Part shown: in pieces, positions 8,572 to 16,139 of the stretch
How positions within the stretch are numbered: the stretch's first letter is position 1
How the letters are laid out: each line of letters opens with the position of its first letter
Assembly: GCF_014207705.1 (NCBI RefSeq)
Contig: NZ_JACHIU010000001.1
Location: 4,704,501 to 4,768,500 of the forward strand
Source: Sphaerisporangium rubeum
GTDB lineage: Bacteria > Actinomycetota > Actinomycetes > Streptosporangiales > Streptosporangiaceae
Direction: 5' to 3'
DNA length: 64,000 nucleotides
Notes under the pieces: model-generated
What the model saw: only the letters and a program-made list of their open reading frames with translations
The model's database searches: none
What the model was told of the DNA's origin: nothing
Position numbers and translations under genes: made by a program

Positions 8572-9348
8572 TCACAGGTCAAGCGCGAACGGACGTCCCC
8601 TGCCGCGGAAATGGCCGACGTTGACGCATTCGGTGCGGCCGATCCTCGTGCGGGCCGCGAGCGGCTGGTGGACGTGGCCGAACAGCGCGTACTTCGGCTG
8701 GGTGCGCTCGATGGCCGCGAGGGTGGCCTCGCTGCCGCGCTCGAACCGGCGGGCCACGACGTCGTACAGCAGCGAAGGCACGGCCGGGGGTATGTGGCAG
8801 CACAGCACGTCGACCGCGCCGACCGCCTCGACCTTGCGCGCGTACTCCTCGTCGCTGACCTCGTTCGGCGTGCGGTAGCGGGTGCGCAGGCCGCCGCCGA
8901 CGAAACCGAACGTCAGGCCGCCGATCTCGGCGGTCTGGCCGTCCAGCACGTGGTGGCCGTCGCGCGTGAACTCCGGCCACAGCGCCGGCAGGTCGACGTT
9001 GCCGTAGGTGAGGTAGGCGGGGGTCGGCATGGCCTCGAACAGGCGCGCGTACTGCGCGCGGACCTTCTCCTCGATGTGCACGCGCGGCTCGCCGTCGAGC
9101 GTGGCCCACAGCGACGCCGACAGCTCCCTGGCCTCCTCGAAGCGGCCCTCCGCGCGCAGGCCGATGAAACGCGTGGTCTGCTCGGGGCCGAACAGCTCGG
9201 CGAAGATGCCCTGCGAGTGGTCGGCGTAGTCCACGAAGAGCAACAGGTCGCCGAGGCAGATGAGCGCGTCGGCACCCTCGCCGGCCCGCGCGAGCGCGTC
9301 GGCGCGGCCGTGGACGTCACTGACGACATGGACCCGCATGCCGGTCAT
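8572..9348 (-). CDS. Metallophosphoesterase
   Basis: A 258-residue calcineurin-like phosphoesterase with the full metal-site series: SDVHGR (10-15), CLGDLLLFVD, TYGNVD, CCHIPP and FGHVHQP. The domain is cytosolic. It resembles small bacterial phosphodiesterases, but the substrate cannot be inferred. The first of two nearby ATGs (9348, 9339) is chosen because GGAG lies about eight bases upstream of it. It ends 84 bases before the SRPBCC start, so it could lead the same operon. Confidence 0.83.
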   Translation of the reverse strand: MTGMRVHVVSDVHGRADALARAGEGADALICLGDLLLFVDYADHSQGIFAELFGPEQTTRFIGLRAEGRFEEARELSASLWATLDGEPRVHIEEKVRAQYARLFEAMPTPAYLTYGNVDLPALWPEFTRDGHHVLDGQTAEIGGLTFGFVGGGLRTRYRTPNEVSDEEYARKVEAVGAVDVLCCHIPPAVPSLLYDVVARRFERGSEATLAAIERTQPKYALFGHVHQPLAARTRIGRTECVNVGHFRGRGRPFALDL

Positions 9349-9570
9349 CGTATTACTCCGCGCCTACCCTCCCTATGGTCTCACCGCCGCCGTTCCCCGG
9401 TGGCCTCAGGAGGGGGTCTCAACGTGGGGCTCTGGGGGTAGATGACCCTGATAGCGTGGTTTTTCGGTTGGATAAAGGCTGGGTGACGGGTCTACCGGCA
9501 CGTAACTTGACGCGATAGCGTCCCGGGAAACCCCGCCGAAGGACGGCCTTCGTGCGCATCCGGAGGAGTT

Positions 9571-11376
9571 GTGAGCGTGCGCGAGTACAGCGTTCCCATG
9601 CTGGTTGACGTACCGGCCTCGGCCAACTGCGCCGACGTGGTGTTCGAGCGCGGCGAGCAGAACCCCGGCGCGGTGGTGTTCAAGCGCGGTACCGCCGACG
9701 GCTGGGCCGCGGTCACGGCGGCGGAGTTCCGCGACCAGGTAGCGGCGGTCGCGCGCGGGCTCATCGCCTCCGGTGTCCAGCCGGGTGACCGTGTGGCGCT
9801 GATGTCGCGCACCCGGTACGAGTGGACGGTCGCCGACTACGCCATCTGGGCCGCCGGCGGCGTCGGGGTGCCGGTGTACGAGACGTCGTCGGCCGAGCAG
9901 ATCGCCTGGATCGTGTCCGACAGCGGCGCCAAGGTCGTGATCGTCGAGACCGAGGCGCACGAGTCGCTGGTCGGGTCCGCGCTGGCGGAGCTCGGCGAGA
10001 AGCCCGCGGTGTGGTGCCTCGACCGTGGCGCGATCAGTGAGCTGAGCGCGCACGGCGCCGACGTGCCGGAGGAGACGCTCAAGGAGCGGCGCACGGCCAG
10101 AGGCGGACGCGACCTCGCCACCATCATCTACACCTCCGGCACGACCGGCCGTCCCAAGGGCTGCTGCCTCACCCACGACAACCTGCTGTTCACGGCGCGC
10201 AACGTCATCGCCGGGCCGCTGCAGGCGTTGTTCGAGACGAAGGACCCCGCGGCGCTGCTGTTCCTGCCGCTGGCGCACAGCTTCGCGCGGCTCATCGAGA
10301 TCGTGCTGGTCGAGAGCGGCGCCGTGCTCGCGCACACCCCCAACATGAAGAACGTCGCCCCCGACCTCCAGTCGTTCCATCCGACGTTCCTGCTCGGTGT
10401 GCCGCGGGTCTTCGAGAAGGTCTACAACGGCGCCGAGCAACGCGCCGCGGCCGGCGGCGGCGCCAAGAGCCGCATCTTCCGCGCCGCCGTGGACACCGCG
10501 ACCGCGTGGAGCCGCGCCGAGTCCACCGGCGGCGCCGGCCTCGGCCTGCGCGCGCGGCGCGCGCTGTTCGACCGGCTCGTGTACGCCAAGCTGCGCGCCG
10601 CCACCGGCGGCCGGCTCAGCCACGCCGTGTCCGGCGGCTCGGCGCTCGGTGAGCGCCTCGGCCACTTCTTCCGCGGCGCCGGCATCGAGGTCTTCGAAGG
10701 CTGGGGCCTCACCGAGACCTCCGCCCCCTCGACCGTCAACATCCCCGGCGCCAACAAGATCGGCACCGTCGGCAAGCCCCTGCCAGGCGTGACCGTCGCC
10801 GTGGCCGAGGACGGCGAGGTCCTCGTCAAGGGCCGCCACGTCTTCGAGAGCTACTGGAACAACCCCGCCGCCACCGCCGAGGCCATCGACCCCGACGGCT
10901 GGTTCCACACCGGCGACGTCGGCACCATCGACGAGGACGGCTACCTGCGCATCACCGGCCGCAAGAAGGAGATCATCGTCACCGCCGGCGGCAAGAACGT
11001 CGCCCCCGGCCCCCTGGAGGACCGCATCCGCGCGCACCCCCTGGTCAGCCAGGCCATGGTCATCGGCGACGACCGTCCCTTCGTCTCGGCCCTCATCACC
11101 CTGGACCCCGAAGCCCTGGACCAGTGGAAAGAGGCCAACAACCGTCCCGGCGCCACCCTCGCCGAACTGCGCACCGACCCCGCCGTCGTCACCGCCGTCC
11201 AGTCCGCCGTCGACGAGTCCAACAAGCAGGTCTCCAAGGCCGAGGAGATCAAGAAGTTCGTCATCCTCGACACCGACTTCACCGAGGAGAGCGGCCACCT
11301 CACCCCGTCCCTCAAGGTCAAGCGCAACCTGGTCGTCCGCGACTACACCAAGGACATCGACGCGCTGTACGGCTGA
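9571..11376 (+). CDS. Long-chain fatty-acid-CoA ligase (FadD15-like)
   Basis: A 601-residue adenylate-forming enzyme that would activate fatty acids to acyl-AMP and then acyl-CoA. The AMP-binding P-loop IIYTSGTTGRPKG is near residue 187, the A5 motif is GWGLTETSAP, and the A7-A8 region is TGDVGTIDEDGYLRITGRKK, followed by EIIVTAGGKNVAPG. Length and motifs fit the long-chain (COG1022, FAA1) group. The GTG at 9571 follows a strong GGAGGAG site. In Mycobacterium fadD15 sits beside pimB; here an NTPase gene separates the two. Confidence 0.88.
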   Translation: MSVREYSVPMLVDVPASANCADVVFERGEQNPGAVVFKRGTADGWAAVTAAEFRDQVAAVARGLIASGVQPGDRVALMSRTRYEWTVADYAIWAAGGVGVPVYETSSAEQIAWIVSDSGAKVVIVETEAHESLVGSALAELGEKPAVWCLDRGAISELSAHGADVPEETLKERRTARGGRDLATIIYTSGTTGRPKGCCLTHDNLLFTARNVIAGPLQALFETKDPAALLFLPLAHSFARLIEIVLVESGAVLAHTPNMKNVAPDLQSFHPTFLLGVPRVFEKVYNGAEQRAAAGGGAKSRIFRAAVDTATAWSRAESTGGAGLGLRARRALFDRLVYAKLRAATGGRLSHAVSGGSALGERLGHFFRGAGIEVFEGWGLTETSAPSTVNIPGANKIGTVGKPLPGVTVAVAEDGEVLVKGRHVFESYWNNPAATAEAIDPDGWFHTGDVGTIDEDGYLRITGRKKEIIVTAGGKNVAPGPLEDRIRAHPLVSQAMVIGDDRPFVSALITLDPEALDQWKEANNRPGATLAELRTDPAVVTAVQSAVDESNKQVSKAEEIKKFVILDTDFTEESGHLTPSLKVKRNLVVRDYTKDIDALYG

Positions 11377-11394
11377 CGTGACCGGCGAGGCGGC

Positions 11395-13398
11395 TCACCC
11401 GGGAAGCGTCCAGGCCCGTCTCGCCTCCTCCAGAGCGCGGGCCGCGCGTTCGTCGGCGACGCCGAGGTCCCTGCGGATGCCGGCGAGTGTGTCGAAGGAA
11501 CCGGGGAAAGCCGGCTCCGCGGCTTTCAGGACATCGTCCTTGGTGAGCGGGGCGGTGAAGATCTCCCGCAGCGTCCGCAGGAACGCGTGACGGACGCTGT
11601 CGAGGGGCTCGTGGTCGTCGACGAGGCGCGCCGCCTCGCGGGTGAGGAGCGCGGCGGTGACGTCTCCGAGAGGTGCGGGACGACCGGGGGCGAGCAGGGC
11701 CGCGGCGGCTCTGGCGGTGCGGAGCAGGTCGCGCGGCATGCCGCCGGACAGGCAGTGGAAGAGCGCGGTGAACGGGACCGGCAGCCCGACGGCACGGGTG
11801 TCGAGCAGACGGATGGCGGTGGCGAGGTCGAGCGGCTCGACGCGGATGATCTCGTCGATGGCGCTGTCGAAGACGTCGCGGCGGCCGACGGGGGCCAGAT
11901 CGGCCTCGCGCAGCGCCTCGTCGGAGACCGAGAGCAGGAACAGGCAGCCGGGGACGTCGAAGACGACCTTCAGCTCGTTGAGCAGGTCGCGAGCCCTGGC
12001 GGCGGGCTCGATGCGGTCGAGTTCGTCGATGCCGACCACGAAGCCGCGTGGTCTGCCGCCTTTCGTGGTGAGCTCGGCCGCCGTGACGGCGAGGAACCCC
12101 TTCAGCGCGTCCACGATCTCCAGGTAGGTGAGCGGCTGACGCGTGTGGCTGACGGCCCGCTTGGCGGACAGCCCGAACCACGATCCACCCGCGCTCGCCC
12201 CCGCCTCGTCGGTCCGGGTCTGGAGGTACTCGATCCACCGCAGGTGCGCGCTCGCCTGGGAGGCCGCGTCCAGGCCGGCCGTGATCACGAGGCGGCAGAG
12301 CTGCGCGAACAATCCCAGCATGAACTCGCGTCGCTCGTACACCACCGGCGCCGCCATGACGAGGCCCATGCGGTCGCCGCCGTCCAGGCAGAAAGCGTGC
12401 AGCAGATCGGTCTTGCCGACGCCGCGCGGTCCGGACAGCGCGATGCTGCCACCGTCCATGCCGTTCGCCACAGCGATCAGTCGTTCCTCGGCCACGGTCG
12501 GCACGTGGAAGCCGAGCCCGCGCACCTGGCGCAGGCCCGGCGACTCGGAGACCTCCAGCGTCATGGCGTACCGCCGCGCGACGTGCGCGCCGATCTCGGC
12601 GCGCAGGAACCCTCGCAATCCCCCGGCCAGCATGTCCCGCCAGATCCCGCGGAGCCGCTCCACCTCGGCGACGTCCGCTTCCGGCAGTCTCGCGCGCAGG
12701 CCCATGCCACCTGTGACCTTGTGGAAAACGTAAAAAGGCACGATGAAGAGCGCGGCGGCGGCGTATGCCGCCAGCGCTCCCCCGACAGGGGTCTGGCCCT
12801 CTCCGATCGGACGGTTGTTCGTGTACTGCCAGACAAGCGTCCCCCCACTTACGGCCCCGGCGAACACGAGGACCGCCATCGTGACCACCGCGGTGACAGA
12901 GGTCCAGAACGCTCGGCGCGCCTTGGCGGCCTCGTGCCCCGCGCGCAGGGACGGCGACAAGCGGAAGAGCTGATAGACCACGACGGCGAACAGCGAGGCC
13001 AGCAGCACCGATCCCAGCAGTGCGGTGAAACTGTCGGCGATGATGGTGCCGGGTGACACCACGCGGCGCTCGGTCAGAGCCGCCCTCAGTTCCTTGCTCC
13101 AGGCCGCCACCGTGTGCGCCGCCAAGGCGACCGTGAAGGAGAACCCCCCGCCGACCCAGAAGACCAGGCGCTCGTGCCGTGAACCCCACCGCGTACGGCG
13201 CTGTGCGGCGGCCCCCAGCCACTCCTCCTCAGCGGCACGAGCCCGAGCGAGAAGCGTGTCCTTCTGCGCGAGCGCGGCGGCGCGCAGGTCCTTGGCCGCC
13301 GGAGCGTGCTCCCTGGCCATGGCGGCGGTCAACTCGGGCTCGGCCAGCACCCGGTCCACGAGCCCGGCTAACTCCTCGTCCCGCACGTCGGTGACCAT
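11395..13398 (-). CDS. Membrane-anchored P-loop NTPase (KAP/STAND-like)
   Basis: A 667-residue protein. After a charged, partly coiled-coil N-terminus (1-75) there are about four hydrophobic segments (roughly 78-98, 122-145, 165-188 and 207-227). A soluble ATPase domain follows: Walker A GPRGVGKTDLL at about 323-333, Walker B FVVGIDELDRI at about 453-463, then a helical C-terminal part. This is the plan of KAP-type or AAA/STAND NTPases that work at the inner face of the membrane, often in signalling or defence. Start at 13398 because GGAGGAGAGG lies just upstream. It stands alone, convergent with the acyl-CoA ligase. No partner or effector domain was recognised. Confidence 0.7.
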   Translation of the reverse strand: MVTDVRDEELAGLVDRVLAEPELTAAMAREHAPAAKDLRAAALAQKDTLLARARAAEEEWLGAAAQRRTRWGSRHERLVFWVGGGFSFTVALAAHTVAAWSKELRAALTERRVVSPGTIIADSFTALLGSVLLASLFAVVVYQLFRLSPSLRAGHEAAKARRAFWTSVTAVVTMAVLVFAGAVSGGTLVWQYTNNRPIGEGQTPVGGALAAYAAAALFIVPFYVFHKVTGGMGLRARLPEADVAEVERLRGIWRDMLAGGLRGFLRAEIGAHVARRYAMTLEVSESPGLRQVRGLGFHVPTVAEERLIAVANGMDGGSIALSGPRGVGKTDLLHAFCLDGGDRMGLVMAAPVVYERREFMLGLFAQLCRLVITAGLDAASQASAHLRWIEYLQTRTDEAGASAGGSWFGLSAKRAVSHTRQPLTYLEIVDALKGFLAVTAAELTTKGGRPRGFVVGIDELDRIEPAARARDLLNELKVVFDVPGCLFLLSVSDEALREADLAPVGRRDVFDSAIDEIIRVEPLDLATAIRLLDTRAVGLPVPFTALFHCLSGGMPRDLLRTARAAAALLAPGRPAPLGDVTAALLTREAARLVDDHEPLDSVRHAFLRTLREIFTAPLTKDDVLKAAEPAFPGSFDTLAGIRRDLGVADERAARALEEARRAWTLPG

Positions 13399-13505
13399 CG
13401 CACGCCTCTCCTCCGCCGCCGTCATGAGCCAGGATGACGCACGCCGGGTTCCGCGTCCCGGGTGTTGCACCAGTCGTGACACCCCGGGTTCCGGCAGGGG
13501 GTCGC

Positions 13506-13553
13506 TGTGATCGACCGGCCCGGTCGATCAGGCGGATCCCCCAGGGGGATCAG
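13506..13553 (-). terminator. Double hairpin at the end of pimB
   Basis: Two adjacent inverted repeats overlap or follow the pimB stop: GGATCCCCC/GGGGGATC type around 13534-13553 and ATCGACCGG/CCGGTCGAT around 13508-13528. They would stop leftward transcription before the divergent start region of the membrane NTPase. No long T run follows, so termination strength is uncertain. Confidence 0.45.
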
Positions 13554-14716
13554 GGGAAGGCGGAGTGGGCCGTGGTGGGGCCGGGTGGGGTGAGGAGGGT
13601 GGTGAAGTGGGTGGCGGTCTGGTCCCAATGCCACTGGCTGGTGATCCACGCGCGGCCCCGTTGACCCATGGCGCGGGACTTGGCCGGGTCGGTCAAGAGG
13701 GTGATCAGGGTGGTGGCGACGGCGTCGGGGTCGGTGCCGTCGACCAGGAGGCCGGTCTCGCCGGGGAGCACGGCGTCGGGGGCGCCGCCTGAGGTGCCGG
13801 CGACCACGGGGAGTGCGGTGGCGGAGGCCTCCAGGTAGACGATGCCGAGGCCTTCGACGTCCAGGCCGCGCAGTCGTGTGCGGCAGGGCATGGCGAAGAC
13901 GTCACCCGCGTCGTAGTAGGCGGGGAGGCTGGACCATGGGACGGAGCCGGTGACGATGATGGAGCCGGTCAGGGATCCGGCGGCGATCCGGCGTTCCAGC
14001 GCGCGCCGGTAGGGGCCGCCGCCGACGAGCAGGAGCACGGCGTCCGGGACGGCGCGAAGGACGCTCGGCCAGCAGCGGACCAGAGTGTCCTGCCCTTTGC
14101 GGGGGACGAGGCGGGAGACGCAGACGACGACGGGGCGGTCGCCGATGCCGAGGGACCGGCGGATCGCGGCGCCGCCGGCGCCGGGCCGGAACACGGTGGT
14201 GTCGACCCCTGGCGCGAGGCGGACCAGGCGGTCCTGCGGGATGACGCCTGCCAGGCGTTCGCGGGTGTACTCGCCGAGGTAGGTGACGGCGTCGGCGTGG
14301 GCCCCGATCCTGCGCAGCAGAGCCCGCGCCGGGGGGACGCCGGCCCAGGCCGCCTCGTGGCCGTGGGTCAGCATCACCACGCGGCGCGCGCCGGCGGCGC
14401 GCAGAGCCGGCGCGAGCAGGCCGAGTGGCGCCGCGGCGCCGAACACCACCGTCTCGGTCCCGTACCGCCGCACGAGGTCCGCGGCCCGCCGCGCCACCGC
14501 CGGGAGGGGCAGCATGAGGGACGTGGGGTGCCGTACCACCGGGTAGGCCTGCCGCCGGTCGAACTCCTCGCAGCCCGGCCAGCGCGGCGCGTACACCACG
14601 ACCGCGCCGGGTGGGAGACGGGTGGCGAGCGCGTGCACGAACGCCTGGATGCCTCCTGGACGTGGCGGGAAGTCGTTGGTCACGATGAGCGTGGGGACGG
14701 CCCCCTGTGCTGTCAT
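13550..14716 (-). CDS. pimB: GDP-mannose-dependent phosphatidylinositol-mannoside alpha-mannosyltransferase (PimB-like)
   Basis: A 388-residue GT-B fold glycosyltransferase of family GT4. It opens TLIVTNDFPPRPGGIQAF, the acceptor-side signature of PimB, which adds the second mannose to phosphatidylinositol monomannoside at the cytoplasmic face of the membrane. The donor site shows VSRLVPRKGQD and the EX7E-like region RGLDVEGLGIVYLEASA. The ATG at 14716 is the last of three tandem copies of the gene's own start region (period 71 bases). The gene could be read as the last member of a long leftward run beginning with the protease-lanthionine operon. Confidence 0.85.
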   Translation of the reverse strand: MTAQGAVPTLIVTNDFPPRPGGIQAFVHALATRLPPGAVVVYAPRWPGCEEFDRRQAYPVVRHPTSLMLPLPAVARRAADLVRRYGTETVVFGAAAPLGLLAPALRAAGARRVVMLTHGHEAAWAGVPPARALLRRIGAHADAVTYLGEYTRERLAGVIPQDRLVRLAPGVDTTVFRPGAGGAAIRRSLGIGDRPVVVCVSRLVPRKGQDTLVRCWPSVLRAVPDAVLLLVGGGPYRRALERRIAAGSLTGSIIVTGSVPWSSLPAYYDAGDVFAMPCRTRLRGLDVEGLGIVYLEASATALPVVAGTSGGAPDAVLPGETGLLVDGTDPDAVATTLITLLTDPAKSRAMGQRGRAWITSQWHWDQTATHFTTLLTPPGPTTAHSAFP

Positions 14717-14787
14717 GACGCGGCCCCGCGGCTCATGACGGTGTGATTGGTCACGATGCGCGTAGGGACGGCCCCCTGTGGCGTCAT
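14713..14787 (-). CDS. Mini-ORF 2 from duplicated pimB start
   Basis: A 24-codon reading frame beginning MTPQGAVPTRIVTN, a copy of the PimB N-terminus, and closing at a TGA that overlaps the pimB ATG (ATGA). Because 71 is not a multiple of three, the duplicated copy cannot fuse to PimB. It could serve as a leader that couples translation to pimB, or be an untranslated relic. Confidence 0.3.
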   Translation of the reverse strand: MTPQGAVPTRIVTNHTVMSRGAAS

Positions 14788-14858
14788 GACGCGGCCCCCC
14801 GGCTCATGACGCTGTGATCGGTCACGATGCGCGTCGGGACGGCCCTCTGTGCTGTCAT
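14784..14858 (-). CDS. Mini-ORF 3 from duplicated pimB start
   Basis: The outer copy: 24 codons beginning MTAQRAVPTRIVTD, ending at a TGA that overlaps the ATG of the next copy in the same ATGA manner. Together with the inner copy it forms a chain of two overlapping leader frames in front of pimB. No protein evidence can be drawn from the sequence alone. Confidence 0.28.
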   Translation of the reverse strand: MTAQRAVPTRIVTDHSVMSRGAAS

Positions 14859-14874
14859 CGCGCGGCCTCGCGGG

Positions 14875-15837
14875 TCACGACAGCTCCGTGCGCAGGTAGG
14901 CGCGCCAGGCGGTCATGAACGACTCTCGCGTCAGGCCGAGGGTGCTGGTGAGGGCCGTGTCGAGGTCGTCGTGGCTCGCGGCGCGGTAGAAGTCCCGCAG
15001 GCGGGTCTCACCGTACCGCTGTGCGATGTACCGGCAGGCGAGCCAGGCCTGCTCGTACGCGCGGGCCGCTCCGCCGCCGGGACGCGTTCCCGAGAAGTCC
15101 TCCGGCGCGGGGAGGGCTGTGGGGACGCGGCCGGCTCTGACCTCGGTGGCGAGTTCGGCGGCGGCGGCGCGGACGGGGATGTCGGCGTTCAGGTATCCGG
15201 CGTAGTCGGCGAAGCCCTCGATCAGCCACTTGGGGGTGCGGCCGTCGGTGGCGGCACCCATCGGCAGATGGGTGAGCTCGTGGGCCAGCACGACGTCTCT
15301 CCCCGCCTCCGTCAACATGGCGAACGCGCGTGGCTCCACGATGACATGGTCGGTCCCCGCGAGTGCCGCCATGCCTCCGACCGCGGCCGGCGCCGCCAGC
15401 GTGGCCGCCTGCTCCGTGGATGCCGGTACGAGAATCACCACAGGCTCGCCGGCAGGCGCCACGCCGGCACCCCGCCAGGCGGCGGGCCAGGCGGGACCGC
15501 CGCTACGCTCGGCACCCGGCGTCCGGCCCGGCTCGCCTGCCGAGGGACGCGGGCCCACGATCCGCCGGACGGTGCGTGCCGCGTGGTCCGCGCGGCGTGC
15601 GATGTCCCCCAGGTCGAGCGCGGTCCCGGCGGCCCCGGCCACGACCACCTCCTGTCCCCGCACCACGCGCGCGTCCCGCCATATCACGGGGTGTTCCGCG
15701 AGCACGCGCTCCAGGAGGGAGCCCTCCCGTGCCGGGTTCGCGGCCGGGACCGCCGCGCGTTCGCCGTGCGTGCCCGGTGGTCCGGTCAGCGCGACGAGCA
15801 GACCGGCCCCCACGGCCCAGAGCCCCACGACGCGCAT
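14875..15837 (-). CDS. Secreted HExxH zinc metallopeptidase (gluzincin-like)
   Basis: A 320-residue exported protein. The N-terminus MRVVGLWAVGAGLLVALTG is a signal peptide or anchor. The zinc site is VVLAHELTHLPMG (HExxH), with the third ligand in KWLIEGFADY, giving the HExxH...E gluzincin pattern (peptidase MA-like). A C-terminal helical region ending AWRAYLRTEL resembles other members. Its ATG is only nine bases after the stop of the Gly-X-Y repeat frame, so it probably belongs to the same leftward operon as the lanthionine genes and could act on their product outside the cell; that is inference. Confidence 0.75.
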   Translation of the reverse strand: MRVVGLWAVGAGLLVALTGPPGTHGERAAVPAANPAREGSLLERVLAEHPVIWRDARVVRGQEVVVAGAAGTALDLGDIARRADHAARTVRRIVGPRPSAGEPGRTPGAERSGGPAWPAAWRGAGVAPAGEPVVILVPASTEQAATLAAPAAVGGMAALAGTDHVIVEPRAFAMLTEAGRDVVLAHELTHLPMGAATDGRTPKWLIEGFADYAGYLNADIPVRAAAAELATEVRAGRVPTALPAPEDFSGTRPGGGAARAYEQAWLACRYIAQRYGETRLRDFYRAASHDDLDTALTSTLGLTRESFMTAWRAYLRTELS

Positions 15838-15846
15838 GGTGGCAAT

Positions 15847-16139
15847 CTACCGTCCGGCCACGCGGATCCCACGGCCGCTCACCTTGATCTCCGGCGGCGA
15901 GCCGGACGGCCGGTGTCCGCCGGCGCCACCTGTACCGCGTGTACCACCGGAACCGCCTGAACCGCCTGAACCGCCTGAACCACCTGAACCACCTGAACCA
16001 CCTGAACCACCTGAACCACCTGAACCACCTGGACCGCCTGGACCCCTGGACCTCCTGGACCGCCTGACGGTCTCGCGGCGGCGGCCGGTGCTCGGCTTTC
16101 CCGGTGGCCGGTCCCGTCATCCGGCCGGCGGTGCGCCAC
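15847..16139 (-). pseudogene. Gly-X-Y repeat protein, frame-disrupted
   Basis: Reading from the ATG at 16139, the frame gives a basic, Ala/Pro-rich N-terminus (about 25 residues) and then GGP triplets. One repeat unit is 8 bases instead of 9 (about 16037-16044), which throws the frame off. Restoring one base yields a coherent 97-residue protein: four GGP, nine GGS, then GGT, RGT, GGA, GGH and a tail PPEIKVSGRGIRVAGR, stopping at TAG 15847-15849. It overlaps lanC by 23 bases and ends nine bases before the peptidase start. It may be a decayed gene, a slippage-switched gene, or an assembly error in the repeat. It has no Cys, so it is a poor lanthipeptide precursor. Confidence 0.45.
15916..16064 (-). 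repeat. 9-bp minisatellite (about 16 units)
   Basis: Tandem 9-base units, minus strand (t/c)GGTTCAGG, with CGGTCCAGG variants at the upstream end and diverged units at the downstream end. All are multiples of three except one 8-base unit near 16040. Each minus-strand frame gives a repeat peptide (GGS, VVQ or RWF); only the GGS frame runs into a plausible non-repetitive tail. It sits between lanC and the secreted peptidase gene. Confidence 0.9.

Larger units (their letters stand above)
14676..14881 (-). repeat. 71-bp tandem duplication of the pimB start region (about 2.9 copies)
   Basis: Three units begin at 14676, 14747 and 14818, exactly 71 bases apart. The first two are nearly identical; the third is partial and more diverged and runs into the stop of the upstream peptidase gene. 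Each unit carries the first 14 codons of pimB plus the short spacer that precedes them, so the start codon appears at 14716, 14787 and 14858 on the minus strand. The duplication most likely arose across the peptidase-pimB junction. Confidence 0.88.

Noticed and set aside
9406-11298. Long antisense frame (over 600 codons) opposite the acyl-CoA ligase gene
   Set aside because: Composition is the Gly/Asp/Val/Ala-rich shadow typical of the complement of a high-GC gene; the plus-strand ligase has all motifs.
16021-16116. C-terminal extension of LanC by stop-codon readthrough into the GGS frame
   Set aside because: The GGS frame is indeed in phase with lanC after its TGA, but the LanC domain is complete before the stop and a separate ATG at 16139 gives a better explanation with one missing base.
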